64,000 nucleotides of DNA. Source: Marasmius tenuissimus. Lineage: Eukaryota; Basidiomycota; Agaricomycetes; Agaricales; Marasmiaceae. The stretch is from the NCBI GenBank assembly GCA_029532415.1, contig JAQOTA010000060.1, forward strand, positions 558,001 to 622,000, in the 5' to 3' direction. The notes beneath the pieces were generated by a model. The model did not search any database. It had not been told where the DNA came from and was given only the letters and a program-made list of their open reading frames with translations. The position numbers and the translations under genes are program-made. Of the stretch, positions 1-9,976 are shown piece by piece (the stretch's first letter is position 1; each line of letters starts with the position of its first letter).

Positions 1-116
1 TAGTTGCTGATGGAGGTAGGGAATCAAGCCACGGGAATTTAGGTGCCAGTGGCAGCGGCGGCCGGAGTTTGCCTTTCCTCTTTCGCAGGAACCGCCACCA
101 TTAATTTCCCTTAGGC

Positions 117-743
117 ATGCCAGAGCCTCCCAACATCGATCTCGATGAACCCGAAGCTAAAGAGCAATCTTTCCAGAAAGAGATCGAAAGCTTCCATCCT
201 CCCCTACTCCCGCAGCTAACAGGCGAGCCTCAGTCACATCCCGATTCGTGCTTGAGCTTTTCGCTACCTCTTCTCAGAGCAGTACATGAGCTTCTCCCCG
301 CCGCGCCTGACCTCACTCTCTCTATAGGCAGTGGCTCGGGCCTTGTAGAGTCTCTGCTTCAAACTATTACCGAGCCATACTCTCTCAATCTCGTAGGCGT
401 CGAGGTAATGCCCAGTCCGAACAAGTACCTCCCACCCACTTCACATCGGTGTGTTCAAGGCACTTGGGCCCTCGATCCTCTATCCAAAGCGGCCAAAGCC
501 TGGTTATTTGTGTATCCGAAGAGAGTAGGGTTGATCGAGGAGTATTTAAACGCACACAAAACCGATGGTGTGCAAACCGTGGTGTGGAACGGGCCAAGAA
601 GGGATTGGGAAGAATTTAGTACGGCCTTTGCCACCTCTCCAAGCGAGGATATAGAGCTTTGGGACGAAGAGAGGATCGAGGCAGCTGGAGGGCGGGCTTG
701 GGAATGTATAGCAATTGTACGATATTCAGATTGCGGCAAATAG
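117..743 (+). CDS. Methyltransferase-like hypothetical protein
   Basis: Single-exon gene of 208 residues. The glycine-rich stretch SIGSGSGLVESLL at about residues 69-81 follows a hydrophobic beta-strand-like segment and resembles motif I of class I SAM-dependent methyltransferases; this is the only functional hint. The N-terminal 45 residues are acidic and proline-rich, probably flexible, and there is no signal peptide or membrane segment. The protein is short for a full Rossmann methyltransferase, and the usual acidic residue after strand 2 is not obvious, so it may be a degenerate or non-catalytic member. The start was chosen as the first ATG of the open frame. The frame is uninterrupted, unlike the intron-rich neighbours. 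Function is inferred only. Confidence 0.6.
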   Translation: MPEPPNIDLDEPEAKEQSFQKEIESFHPPLLPQLTGEPQSHPDSCLSFSLPLLRAVHELLPAAPDLTLSIGSGSGLVESLLQTITEPYSLNLVGVEVMPSPNKYLPPTSHRCVQGTWALDPLSKAAKAWLFVYPKRVGLIEEYLNAHKTDGVQTVVWNGPRRDWEEFSTAFATSPSEDIELWDEERIEAAGGRAWECIAIVRYSDCGK

Positions 744-1459
744 ATGATTCAAATCCAGATTACAGTGCAAGTCCGAGGGAGGAACTCATTTCAGGGTGGC
801 CAAACCTTGGCTCCGTCGCTTTGAAAAGAACAACAGAAGAAAAGGTTATTTTTGAGCCTTCCCCCCCTTCCTTCAGGAGTTTGTAGCGTTTATGCTTTTA
901 TCATTCATGATGTCCTAGTCCCTTCAGTATTTTATGGGATCAGTTGGTACGGCTCTTACGCAGATCGAACACCTGTCCTCTTGGAATGCGGGTCGTCGCA
1001 GGCTCAAACCACTGCCCTATACCGGGGTTGCAAGAATGACGAGATATTGTGAATATATCTAGCCTCTCCTCGCTTTCGACCGTCATTTGTCCATTTATAT
1101 AACGAAGCCACCCTCAATTCTGGTACGATAGTTCCTTTCATTCCGTCTTCATCAAACTTTCATTCGAGCAATGTTAAAACGTCAATGATCACTTGGAAAC
1201 CCTTGATCATACTTCTCCACTGTAAGAGCTCGTCGTCAACCTCAAGGCGCCAGAATCTCCAAAAATCAGAATCGACAGCTTCTAAAGCTTCCATATGACT
1301 TGTAAATTGGGTCGCAACGAGGCAGACGTACGCCTTTCATGACACTTAATCCCCGTCGCGAACACGGTCACCGTGCTTACCACCATCATTGGAATATACT
1401 GGCATATAAAAACTCGCCCTGTCTCAACTTCAACTTTATTCGAGCCAACCTCGACCACC
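744..1459. other. Intergenic region upstream of the cerato-platanin gene
   Basis: No gene supported. It holds the 3' flank of the first gene and the promoter of the cerato-platanin gene, with a TATA box near its right end. A stretch at about 945-1035 has weak tRNA-like A and B boxes on the minus strand but does not fold into a tRNA (see rejected items). Confidence 0.5.
1405..1412 (+). promoter_or_regulatory. TATA box of the cerato-platanin gene
   Basis: TATAAAAA lies 48 bp before the ATG, the expected distance for a strongly expressed fungal gene with a short 5' leader. Confidence 0.6.
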
Positions 1460-1957
1460 ATGAAGCTCACCGCTTCTCTTCTCGCTCCTGTCCTCCTCGC
1501 TCTCGTCTCCAATGCAGAAGCCGAAAAAGTCCAATTCGACAACAACTACGACAACCCAGGCGGCAGCCTTAGCACCGTCGCCTGCTCTGACGGTCCCAAC
1601 GGCCTCCTCACCCGCGGCTACACTACCTTCAGCACGCTCCCTGGGTTCAACGATCATAAACACATCGGCGCTGCTGCTGCTATCGAAGGCTGGAATTCTG
1701 CAAACTGTGGAACGTGTTGGGCTTTGAACTACACCACCAATTTCTTCCACAAGACCATCACCATGTTCGCGATAGACCACGCGACACAGGGTTTTGTCAT
1801 CTCAGAAACCGCAATGAATGATTTGACTGGGGGTCAAGCGAGGGCCTTGGGACAAGCCGAAGTGAACGCCCAGCGGGTTCCGTGCCCAGGTGAGTTGCCC
1901 AACTCTGAACTCGACTAGATACACGACACTAATGGCGAGCTGCCAGCATCGGCGTAA
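1460..1957 (+). CDS. Cerato-platanin family secreted protein
   Basis: Exons 1460-1889 and 1947-1957 (intron 57 bp) give 146 residues. Residues 1-21 form a signal peptide ending AEA. The mature protein has the family layout: about 125 residues with exactly four cysteines (C42, C83, C86, C142), including the paired NCGTCW motif and the N-terminal DNNYDNPGGSL stretch. Cerato-platanins are small secreted double-psi beta-barrel proteins of fungal cell walls and culture fluid that loosen polysaccharides and are perceived by plants as elicitors. The second exon encodes only the last three residues (ASA), so the protein stops two or three residues before the CGL-type end I expect for the family. If the intron were retained, the frame would end GELPNSELD instead. 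Strong TATA box upstream. Confidence 0.9.
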
Positions 1958-2101
1958 GCCACAACCAGGACGGTCGAGTTTGTATTTTTGGGAATTATAT
2001 GTAATGAAGTAGCTCGCCACTTTTTTATGGCCACGGACTTGTCTGATTTGTACAGTGATGCAGAAAGAAGGGATGATAGATTACATACAGATATTTAAAT
2101 T

Positions 2102-5100
2102 TCAGAAACGATCAGCACAACGGCAGTCACAGTTAGCCACTGGACAGACGCTATGGCCAGATCCTTCACTGTCGTCGCCAAAGAACCAGCCCGAGATATG
2201 AGAAACATGGCCTCCATGCCGACAGGTTTGGCATATGACAATTGCTTCTTCAATGGTGTCTTTGAATGTGGTGGAATGAGTATATTAATGCGCACCCTGT
2301 TTCGATTCAATGAAACCTACCTAGTTGGTTCACCCCGTCGCGGCCCATGAGCTCCGCGTTACGAACATTATCCTGAACGATCGACAGTGCTAGTAGACAA
2401 ACGGAGCATCGTGGTAGTCCTCTACTACAATTCGGGCAGACCGTCGGCTACAAGAAGAGTATCATGAAGTTAGAACGCGCCACGATGCAAGTCAAATCTC
2501 CTACTCACCCTGCCTTTCCTCAGAGGCATCTCACCCTGCATATTCGGTAAAGGCGTTATAGGCTTGTTGCAGTAGTTGCACCTAATGATGATCTGCCTTG
2601 GTATCGTCGGCCACTCGATTCTACCCACACCCGCCCCCAACGACACCGAGCTGCCTCCCAACCCTACCGCCATCGCTCGCTGCCCACGCCCAATAGCCCC
2701 TCGTTCGATGTCAAACTCAACACGCTCATGGAACATCTGCCACGCGTCCAAAAGATCTCTGTAGTTTTCGACCCATCTCTCCACTCTCTTCTTATCCTCC
2801 CTTCGTGCCCGCGCCACCTTCCCTTTCTTGGTATTGGCGCTGTTACTGCTATCCGTCCTCGATATAGTCGGCTGAGAGAAATGTGGACTACATGTAATCC
2901 CCATCCACCCCAACAATGCCGCACTCTGCACGTCCGCAGTGCGATCCACCCAATGACTCAGCACATCCCTCCCCTTCGGCGATGCCAGACCCGTAACAGC
3001 TAACAAGTCCAGACTCACGTCGTCTGGTTCCATATCATTGAAATGGTAGTTGCACTGGCGCAGGTAACTAGTCAGGCTCCAGTCGTCGAGGAATACGAAG
3101 GCGAGAGCAAGACGTTCACGGAAAGCTATCTTGACCGGTCGCTTTGAGCTCGACTCTGCTTCTATTCCTATCCCGATGATGGGAGAGACGTCTCTGGTGG
3201 TGAGATAGGTGAGCATCGCCCAAAGGTAGGGATCTTTCACTTTGGCGCCCAGCCGGGAATAGTGGGTGCTCAAGGGGCTTGGAAGAGGTTCGACGCTGCT
3301 CAGCAATGTATCGCTCGGAAAGGCTGCAGGTGCGAGGGCCGTGATCGTCGCAGAAACCATATGATGAGTCTCATCTAAAAAGTGCAACGCATATCAGACA
3401 TGGATCACCAGGCTACGACGGTAGCGAGCTTACCATCACTAGCAATCAAAAGCTCGACAGCTCTCTCCCACTGACCAAAGAACACAAGCCAACACGCGGT
3501 CCTCGAAAGCTCCGCCCCACTCCCGCCTCCACTCCTCCTGATAGACTCCGAGTCGAAACCAACCAAATCTTCGTTTCCCCATCCAAGCAAACCTAAACAC
3601 ACGTGCCGCTGTAACATCTTCGACGTGGCCACTCGCACTATAGCTGACGACCCCAACGTTGAAAACCGCCCTGCAACCTCTTTCAGAGCCGCTTGCCAAG
3701 TTCCCTCACGAATAGGCGTCGGAGCCGGGGAAGGCGTACTCGCATTACCGCTACCCTTCGATTGCGAATGTCGTTTCTTCCATTTCGAGCCGTGCTTTCC
3801 TGATCGCTTTCCGAGCGGTTCACCGAGAAGACTACCCTCGAGTAGTAGAGGGGGGAGTTCGGCGTTATTCCGATGTACCGGTGTCGCGTCAGCGCTGATA
3901 GACTCCATTGGGGAGTTGTGGCCGGGTTTGTGCGAGTAAGGAGGTGTGCCGACGTCTTGGCCTTCCTTTGGTATACCAGTCCAGATTCCCCAAAGACCTT
4001 GGTATGTAAAGTCGTAACCTTGAACGTGCGGCGTTGGCGCATGGAGATGGCTCTGCGCGTCTATGCAACATCAACGATGAGGGGCGTATTATCAAGAAGC
4101 GTCGAATACACGTACGATGAAGCCACGTCCACAAACTCGAAAGACTCTGAGCTTCGGCCTCATCAGTCCAATTGCGAGCTAGTGAGGCGTTGAGTAGTAC
4201 CTAAGGTATATATCCGAGGTCAAACGAAAAACACAGTTGACGAGACAATGTCACACTCACATCTCCGAAGCTGTAACCCCGCTTTGCACGACGCCTCATG
4301 ATCGCAGATATATCATCTCCGACCAGTTTTTGTATAGGATCAAGCCGGACATTTGGACGACTTGTAGTGGGTTTCGGTTCAGTAACCTTAACCTGCTGTC
4401 GACCTCTCTCAACCCCCGAGCCTGGCATACGCGACGTCGAGCTTGGCGCCCCTTTGCTTTCCGACTGAAGTCTGATTGGCTCCATACTGAAATAAGAAGC
4501 TGGCCCGAGAGATCTACCACGTCGGCTTTCTTCCATGTCGGACGATTTGGTTTGTGAGTGCGAGTGTGATTTCGATTTCGACCCAAACGACTTGCGATTC
4601 GACTGCGCGTGTGTTGAGAGAGGATCGATATGTTCGCTGGCAGCTTCATCGTGAGGGTCTGGCTCGTCCATTGGGTACCCAATCCCACCTATCTGTCCCC
4701 TTGCACCCCATATGGCTTCGGCGTTGGGAGAGTCATGTAAGGTCTGTAGGGCTAGTTCTCCTCCAGAGGTTATCAGGACTACTTTAGTAGAGGCGTTGGG
4801 TTGGTGCCGGTCATAGAACGAAGCATTTGGAACAAGAGCAAAAGACGTGAGCGTACGAGGTTGAATTGGATGGTATTGCGACGCGGATACAGGAAGGAGG
4901 GGATAGGCTTAATGGGTTTAGTACAAAGCTGAACAAAGGTATGTAATGAAAGCTCACTCACTTTTGCGCGTATCGCTCAAGACGATTGATTTCGAGGTAG
5001 TAGTAGAGTCGCCGCTCCTTTCACGGTCGACACTCGGTGAGGGTGCACGCCCACCCCATGAAGGAAAGTTGGCCCAGCTCCTCTTGGATAAGGACAATGT

Positions 5101-6423
5101 TTGCTTCCGAGCTCCAGGTAATGAATCTTTCCCAAAACTGTTCTCGCGATCGCGGAGTAGCCGCCCCCTACTCAACGATCCTTTCCCTTCTGCTCCAGAG
5201 ATCAAGTCGCCTGCAGACGCGTGGCTTGTTACATCGGTCTGTGAATACGACCACGCAGAGGAGACCGAGGCTTCCAGGATATCCCACAAGCGAACATACG
5301 GAGCATCTTTGCCCAACGTCGCCAGCCTCCCCCTTTTGTTCGCTGAAAACTCCAACGAGGTGTAAGGTGGTGGACTTCTTTCAGGCGCGGCGCTTGACAT
5401 GAGACCTCCTCCTTTCCTGGGCAACGAAGCCAAAGAGGTGGTGGATGCGGATGAGGTGAGTTGAGTAGAAAGAAAAACACCACCGTCTGCTGTACCGTCC
5501 CGTTCAGTGAAAGTCAACTGGGGCCTCCGAAGTTCCTCGTATCCCAAACGCTGACAACTCCTTCTCCCCAGGACGCAACTCGGTGCGAATCGAAAGGGTC
5601 CGTGACTACGCCGTGAACCTTGGAGGCTACGTTGGCGATAGCACCTCCTCCAGTACCATGGTTGTTACTCGATGGTGAAGGTGCGCGTAAATCAAACAAA
5701 CGGAGCCAACGACTGGAAATACCGGCCATAAGGAGATGGGAAGAGTCGGGAAGGAAAGCGAGGGATGAAACGTATTCGGTAGTAGCATGAACCTGTAGCA
5801 TTCTACTATCGAGTTTAACTCCGTGTTCTGCACGAGGAATCGTCGGCGGAGGCCTATTGTACAGCGTGTGGTTGACGATGTTGACCGCGTTACTTGCACT
5901 TTCTGTATATGTTGAGTTGGAGGTTGCACTTCCAAATGACAAGACAGGTAGCGCTGTGTTTATATCCCAAATGACCAGACTTGCATCTCCTCTCACTTTA
6001 TCCAATCCTACCGCAAGGTAATTTGGATCCTTCCCAGAAAATGCCAGAGTATTGCACGGTCGCTGGTTCTTCACGGGCAAAGACACAACGGGTCCATTCG
6101 AGAGAACGTTGTCTGGTCCAGTAAACCGTGACCCCTCCAAACGAATGAGGTCGACGCGACCATTACTATGTCCTACGGCTAGCAGATCATCAAACAATGG
6201 TTCTGGGGACCATGTGAAGCACTGTCAGACTGTTGTCATGAATGCTTCCAAGATACATGATCATTTCAAAGAGACATACTTTCATGAGACTGAGGTCATT
6301 TTGAGAGGTGATATGCCTTATCTCTGGCTGAGAAGGAACACATTCGTAGAGCGTGATTTGTGAACCACCAGCGACTATGAATCGGTTCAAGTGCCGTGGG
6401 TGCCATAAGAGACGCTTTTCCAT
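2102..6423 (-). CDS. SEA4: GATOR2/SEA complex subunit MIOS (Sea4), frameshifted in this sequence
   Basis: Exons (ascending) 2102-2259, 2321-2447, 2509-3374, 3434-4060, 4116-4200, 4261-4907, 4962-6221, 6280-6423. MIOS acts on the vacuole/lysosome surface as part of GATOR2, relaying amino-acid status to TORC1. The N-terminus (EKRLLWHPRHLNRF, then LLAVGHSNGRVDLI and LAVGLDKVRGDASLVIWDI) is the MIOS beta-propeller. An alpha-solenoid follows, then NYRDLLDAWQMFHERVEFD. The C-terminal zinc module holds CNYC, VCPNCSRGLPRCSVC, CQTCRHGGHVSHI and CPVANCDCRC. At 5520-5523 a run of four C on the minus strand breaks the frame: one more C would join VWDTRNFGGP to QLTFTERDG. With that base the exons sum to 3915 nt (1304 residues). 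It may be a sequencing error or a real lesion. Another in-frame ATG lies at 6447. Divergent from the TMEM242-like gene. Confidence 0.88.
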
Positions 6424-6773
6424 TGAGGTCGTGCTTTGTAGGACCATAAAATTTCTAAGCCTGCATGAGGAAGGATGGCGAATGCGAATGGACAGAAGAC
6501 AGAGGTCGGATACCAAGGCAAGCCGGCAAAGGTAGGCGCCTAGCGGAAAACGGGTGTCGAACGCGACGCTCAACGAGCGCTTAAGCACTGTCCTTTTCCT
6601 CCTCATGTCATCTGGTCCTGAAGATTCTACAAAAAAGCAGGCAAACAAGGGCCCCAGTCCCCTCCTCATCTCTGCAGTACGAACTTATGCTCTGAATTTG
6701 TACCAGAATCATCTCCATTGATACTCCAGTTTGCAGGAGCAGTGGTCGTCTCAATTGTGATCCCAGGCGCAAT
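6424..6773. promoter_or_regulatory. Shared divergent promoter region, MIOS and TMEM242-like genes
   Basis: About 350 bp separate the two divergent start codons. No clear TATA box on either strand; probably a bidirectional housekeeping promoter. An open frame on the plus strand starting at 6718 runs into the next gene and is an alternative start for it. Confidence 0.45.
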
Positions 6774-7498
6774 ATGGCTACGACGGAAAAACCCACAGTT
6801 CAGCAACCTGCCGCCTCCTGCTCGTCAAGTAATCAGACGGGGTAGTACTCTGCAGCTACCTCTGTTGGGCTCGCACCATGCCACCGTTGCACCCCCGAAA
6901 CGGGGGCCCCGTCAAACATCACAACCCTTTCCCCGAATCACACCAACACCGACATCCGTGCCCGCGTTTGGTCTCCAAGAAACTGGTGATGTCACTGAAA
7001 CAAAGTCGTCTGAGGAGGACGATCCTCCACCCCAACAACTAGATTTCAACCCTGCTCTTTTGACGGCAAAAGCATTCGGTATTGCGACTCTCGCAGTTAC
7101 TGTTGGTGCTGTTACCTTGGTATGGGGCGTAAAGAGCGCGATGGGCGTGGAGAATGTACGTCTCGGATACGCGTGTTCACTTCCAGGTCCTTTATTCATC
7201 ATTCTTCACTTCTCAGACTGAACAGTTTGCCCGTCGAATGCGAGAGATCATCATTACACGGATGCCTATCCTATCGTCGCGAATACATCGTTCGCATACA
7301 GAGGAATACGAGGAAGGCCGAACACCGCATGTTGACCCCAAATGGAATTGGGACGATGCAGAGAAACGTCTGACAGATGCATTCGACAAGGACGGGCTCT
7401 CTGGCTGGGCAGAAGTTGCTGTGAAGGAGCTGGAGGCAGAAGAGGTCATTGAACGCGAGAAGAGGGCAGCACTAGGAGATGCTAGGGCAGAACCATAA
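6774..7498 (+). CDS. TMEM242-like (DUF1358) mitochondrial membrane protein
   Basis: Best model: exons 6774-6828, 6980-7155, 7217-7498 (513 nt, 170 residues). The conserved core is a membrane segment (AKAFGIATLAVTVGAVTLVWGVK) followed by SAMGVENTEQFARRMREII. This matches the C-terminal part of human TMEM242, a mitochondrial inner-membrane factor reported to assist complex I and ATP synthase assembly. The last intron (61 bp) is certain because it joins GVEN to TEQFARRM. The first intron is less certain: it is phase-consistent (MATTEKPTV to TGDVTETK), but an unspliced start at 6718 would give a longer, odd N-terminus with an extra hydrophobic stretch. The C-terminal 70 residues are charged and probably helical. 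Confidence 0.7.
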
Positions 7499-7708
7499 CT
7501 CAATCTCCCTCTTATCGCTCACTGTACGAGGTTCTCTTCCTTACGCGAACACTCGATAATAATCTCAGCATTTAGAGCGTTTCATGAAATTGCGTTTCTT
7601 GTCGTCTAAGTAGGTGTACATGCAAGTTACAAATAGGTAAGTCAATGCATCATTACTAACGGGCTTCAATGTTCATTCGTCATGCCCGATGGTCTCGTAA
7701 AATACTCC

Positions 7709-8941
7709 TCAACCCATCCACCCGTTCGGCTTGTAGCTCACCTGTGAAACGAAACGAACCGTTAACAAAGGTCTATGTGCTCGATTTGAGAGGTCACTCA
7801 CGAAGCTAGTGTTGATCTGCTTCAAATCCGCCACTCCCAGGTTCCCTGCGTCGACAGCCAATTCGTTCTTGAAGAGGTCGATCGCCCGCTTTACGCCATC
7901 CACACCAAACACGTTTGAATACATAAATGGCCTTCCTAGGCCAACTGCCTTGACACCGAGCGCGAGGAGTTTTAGTGCGTCCGCGCCGTACCTCACCCCA
8001 CCATCTGCGAATACTTCGACTTGCTGGAATACCCAAGGTGCTTGTTCATGGATCTCCAACGCAACCTCCAAAGGGGACGGAACCCCATCAAGCTGTCTGG
8101 CCCCATGGTTCGAGATGTAGATCGCCTTTGCGCCCATCTTGGCAGCGATGACCGCGTCCTCCCAGGTATTGATCCCCTTGGGCACCACGGGAAGCTCGGT
8201 GAAACTCTGAATCTCCTTCCAATAGTCCCAAGTGAAATACGTGTAATCCGAATTTGCCGAACCCACTCCGAATCTCTTTCCACGGTGGCGGTTTCCCTCT
8301 GCAGCCTCATCGACGGTCAATATGATCGCCTTGAACCCATCGTCCTCAGCTCTCTTGACCTGGGCCCTGGTCGCGTTCAGGTCAGCGGAGATGTAAAGCT
8401 GCTGAAAGAGGACTTGGTTCGACTCCTTATCGATTGCGTCGCGGATACTGTCCTTGTCCTTCGATGAGAAGTCGGATACCATGTACAGAATCTTGCCCTC
8501 GTTCGCACCCTTTACGAAGTTGAGCTCGCCGTCTTCATGAGCGTAGCCCGCAATTGCGCAAGGGCTGATGTAGAACGGAGCAGAGAAATTGTAACCGAGG
8601 ATGGTGGTGGGTAGGGACGCTTCGATGTTGGTCACGTCAATCATAACGCGGGGGCGAAAGCGGACGCGCTGAAAGGCCTCGAGGTTGTTGCGATACGACC
8701 ATTCGCCGGCGGCGCCAGCACGGTAGTAGGTATATGAGGAGATGTTGAGACGGTGGCGGGCAACCCAGTCGAAGTCAGGGAGGCCGAGGATCGATGTGAC
8801 GTTGGGGAGGGTACCATTCGCGACCTCGGCACCTATACTCTCCTCGATGCCAGTGTCAGGCTCGTTGAGGAAGGGCCGAGCCGCTAGGGTTTCGGTGAAA
8901 AGAAGGGACAGAACAAGAACCAGGTACTTCGGGGCTAGCAT
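7709..8941 (-). CDS. Secreted FMN-dependent alpha-hydroxyacid oxidase/dehydrogenase
   Basis: Exons 7709-7741 and 7802-8941 (intron 60 bp, in frame, no stop) give 390 residues. Residues 1-20 are a hydrophobic signal peptide (LVLVLSLLFTETLA). The rest is the full TIM-barrel FMN dehydrogenase fold shared by lactate oxidase, glycolate oxidase and flavocytochrome b2. Catalytic motif SNHGARQLDG has His279 and Arg282; Lys255 lies in PVVPKGI; phosphate binding is DGGVRYG (313-319) and GLGRP (334-338). The canonical SNHGGRQ has Ala instead of the second Gly, and the usual TVDTP motif reads TVDEAAEGN. These enzymes oxidise L-2-hydroxyacids such as lactate or glycolate to the 2-oxo acid, often releasing hydrogen peroxide. 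Several N-glycosylation sequons (NGT, NVT, NIS, NFS, NAT, NTS) fit secretion. The substrate cannot be assigned. Confidence 0.9.
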   Translation of the reverse strand: MLAPKYLVLVLSLLFTETLAARPFLNEPDTGIEESIGAEVANGTLPNVTSILGLPDFDWVARHRLNISSYTYYRAGAAGEWSYRNNLEAFQRVRFRPRVMIDVTNIEASLPTTILGYNFSAPFYISPCAIAGYAHEDGELNFVKGANEGKILYMVSDFSSKDKDSIRDAIDKESNQVLFQQLYISADLNATRAQVKRAEDDGFKAIILTVDEAAEGNRHRGKRFGVGSANSDYTYFTWDYWKEIQSFTELPVVPKGINTWEDAVIAAKMGAKAIYISNHGARQLDGVPSPLEVALEIHEQAPWVFQQVEVFADGGVRYGADALKLLALGVKAVGLGRPFMYSNVFGVDGVKRAIDLFKNELAVDAGNLGVADLKQINTSFVSDLSNRAHRPLLTVRFVSQVSYKPNGWMG

Positions 8942-9976
8942 CTCTGGTCTGAGCGAGGGGGTCGTAGTGGGGTCGTTGAGTGGACGAAAGATGGTGCCCT
9001 TTTATAAGACCGCGAGTACCACAGCTGATTGTGGCCAAGGTCGAGTTGGGTCGGGTGTCATAGCACATGGCATCAAGTGCCTAGTACATACGGCTCCGCC
9101 GCTCATTCGTGTTAGTTGGTTACTTGGTAGGGGCGGGTCACAAGTCAATTGGCCTTTGCTGATCCTACATTTGCCACTTCAGGAACGATTCTACAGCGAA
9201 ACACCGTGGGACTTTGTGGACTATCGGGGTTTCCTTGACGCCATCTTACAGAAGCTTACAGACCGAGAAAGGACAAACATATCGTCCGTGAACCGTGCCT
9301 GTCGGTCTCTGTCGGCTGCACCCTGTTGCCTGCAAAATCTTGTGGGCTGTTGAGTCAGAGCCCTCTGATACCCTCTGATATCATATTGATAAGAGATTAA
9401 TTGCGCCAAGTACTATGGATGAATTAATCAGGCGACACGGTCTTTGTAAGGCAAAGCTTTCCGATCGCAAATTCGATGAAAAAATGGCCCCACTTGGACT
9501 CACAACCCTTTGACAGCACGAAATTCGGCCACATATGCGTGCGATTCAGCTCCTCAGCATATATTTGGGTGTTGGGCCACTCAGAATCCAAGAATACGAA
9601 AGACATGGTCCATGTGCTGCTGACCAGTGGAGGTAGGCGGAGGTTCCTCATCATACCATGATCATACCTGCGGTGCCACAAAGACTCAAGTGGACCAATC
9701 CACTGTAACCAAGAAACATTTGACCATGCTGACGACATGCAAAATAAGCGCATGTTCGATCCGGGTAGAAAACGTCAAATCCAACGTTTGGTTGGCAGGG
9801 GAGCACTCGACTCTTTTTCATAAGTTACGCCGTGCGGTCGTACGGCCCAAAACATCCCAGAGTAGACATAAAGATGGAGTTTCGCGGAATATGTATGGGC
9901 CTAGCCAGGCCATAGGGCTGAGGAAGCTGCGCAGTATCCAATATCCATGATAATAGTATGTATCATTATCGGTCCT
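8942..9976. other. Intergenic region between the FMN oxidase and FMO genes
   Basis: About 1 kb without a supported gene. It contains the promoter of the FMN oxidase gene at its left end and the 3' flank of the FMO gene at its right end. Short open frames on both strands (for example 9424-9753 minus) show no recognisable domain. A tiny tandem repeat (CCTCTGATA twice) lies near 9362-9382. Confidence 0.5.
9000..9006 (-). promoter_or_regulatory. TATA box of the FMN oxidase gene
   Basis: TATAAAA on the minus strand, 58 bp upstream of the ATG at 8941. Confidence 0.6.

Noticed and set aside
945..1035. tRNA-like signals on the minus strand
   Set aside because: A-box and B-box resemblances and a possible D-stem exist, but the anticodon, T and acceptor stems do not pair, so it is not a functional tRNA.
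9424..9753. 109-codon minus-strand open frame in the intergenic region
   Set aside because: No domain, no splice pattern, no plausible promoter.
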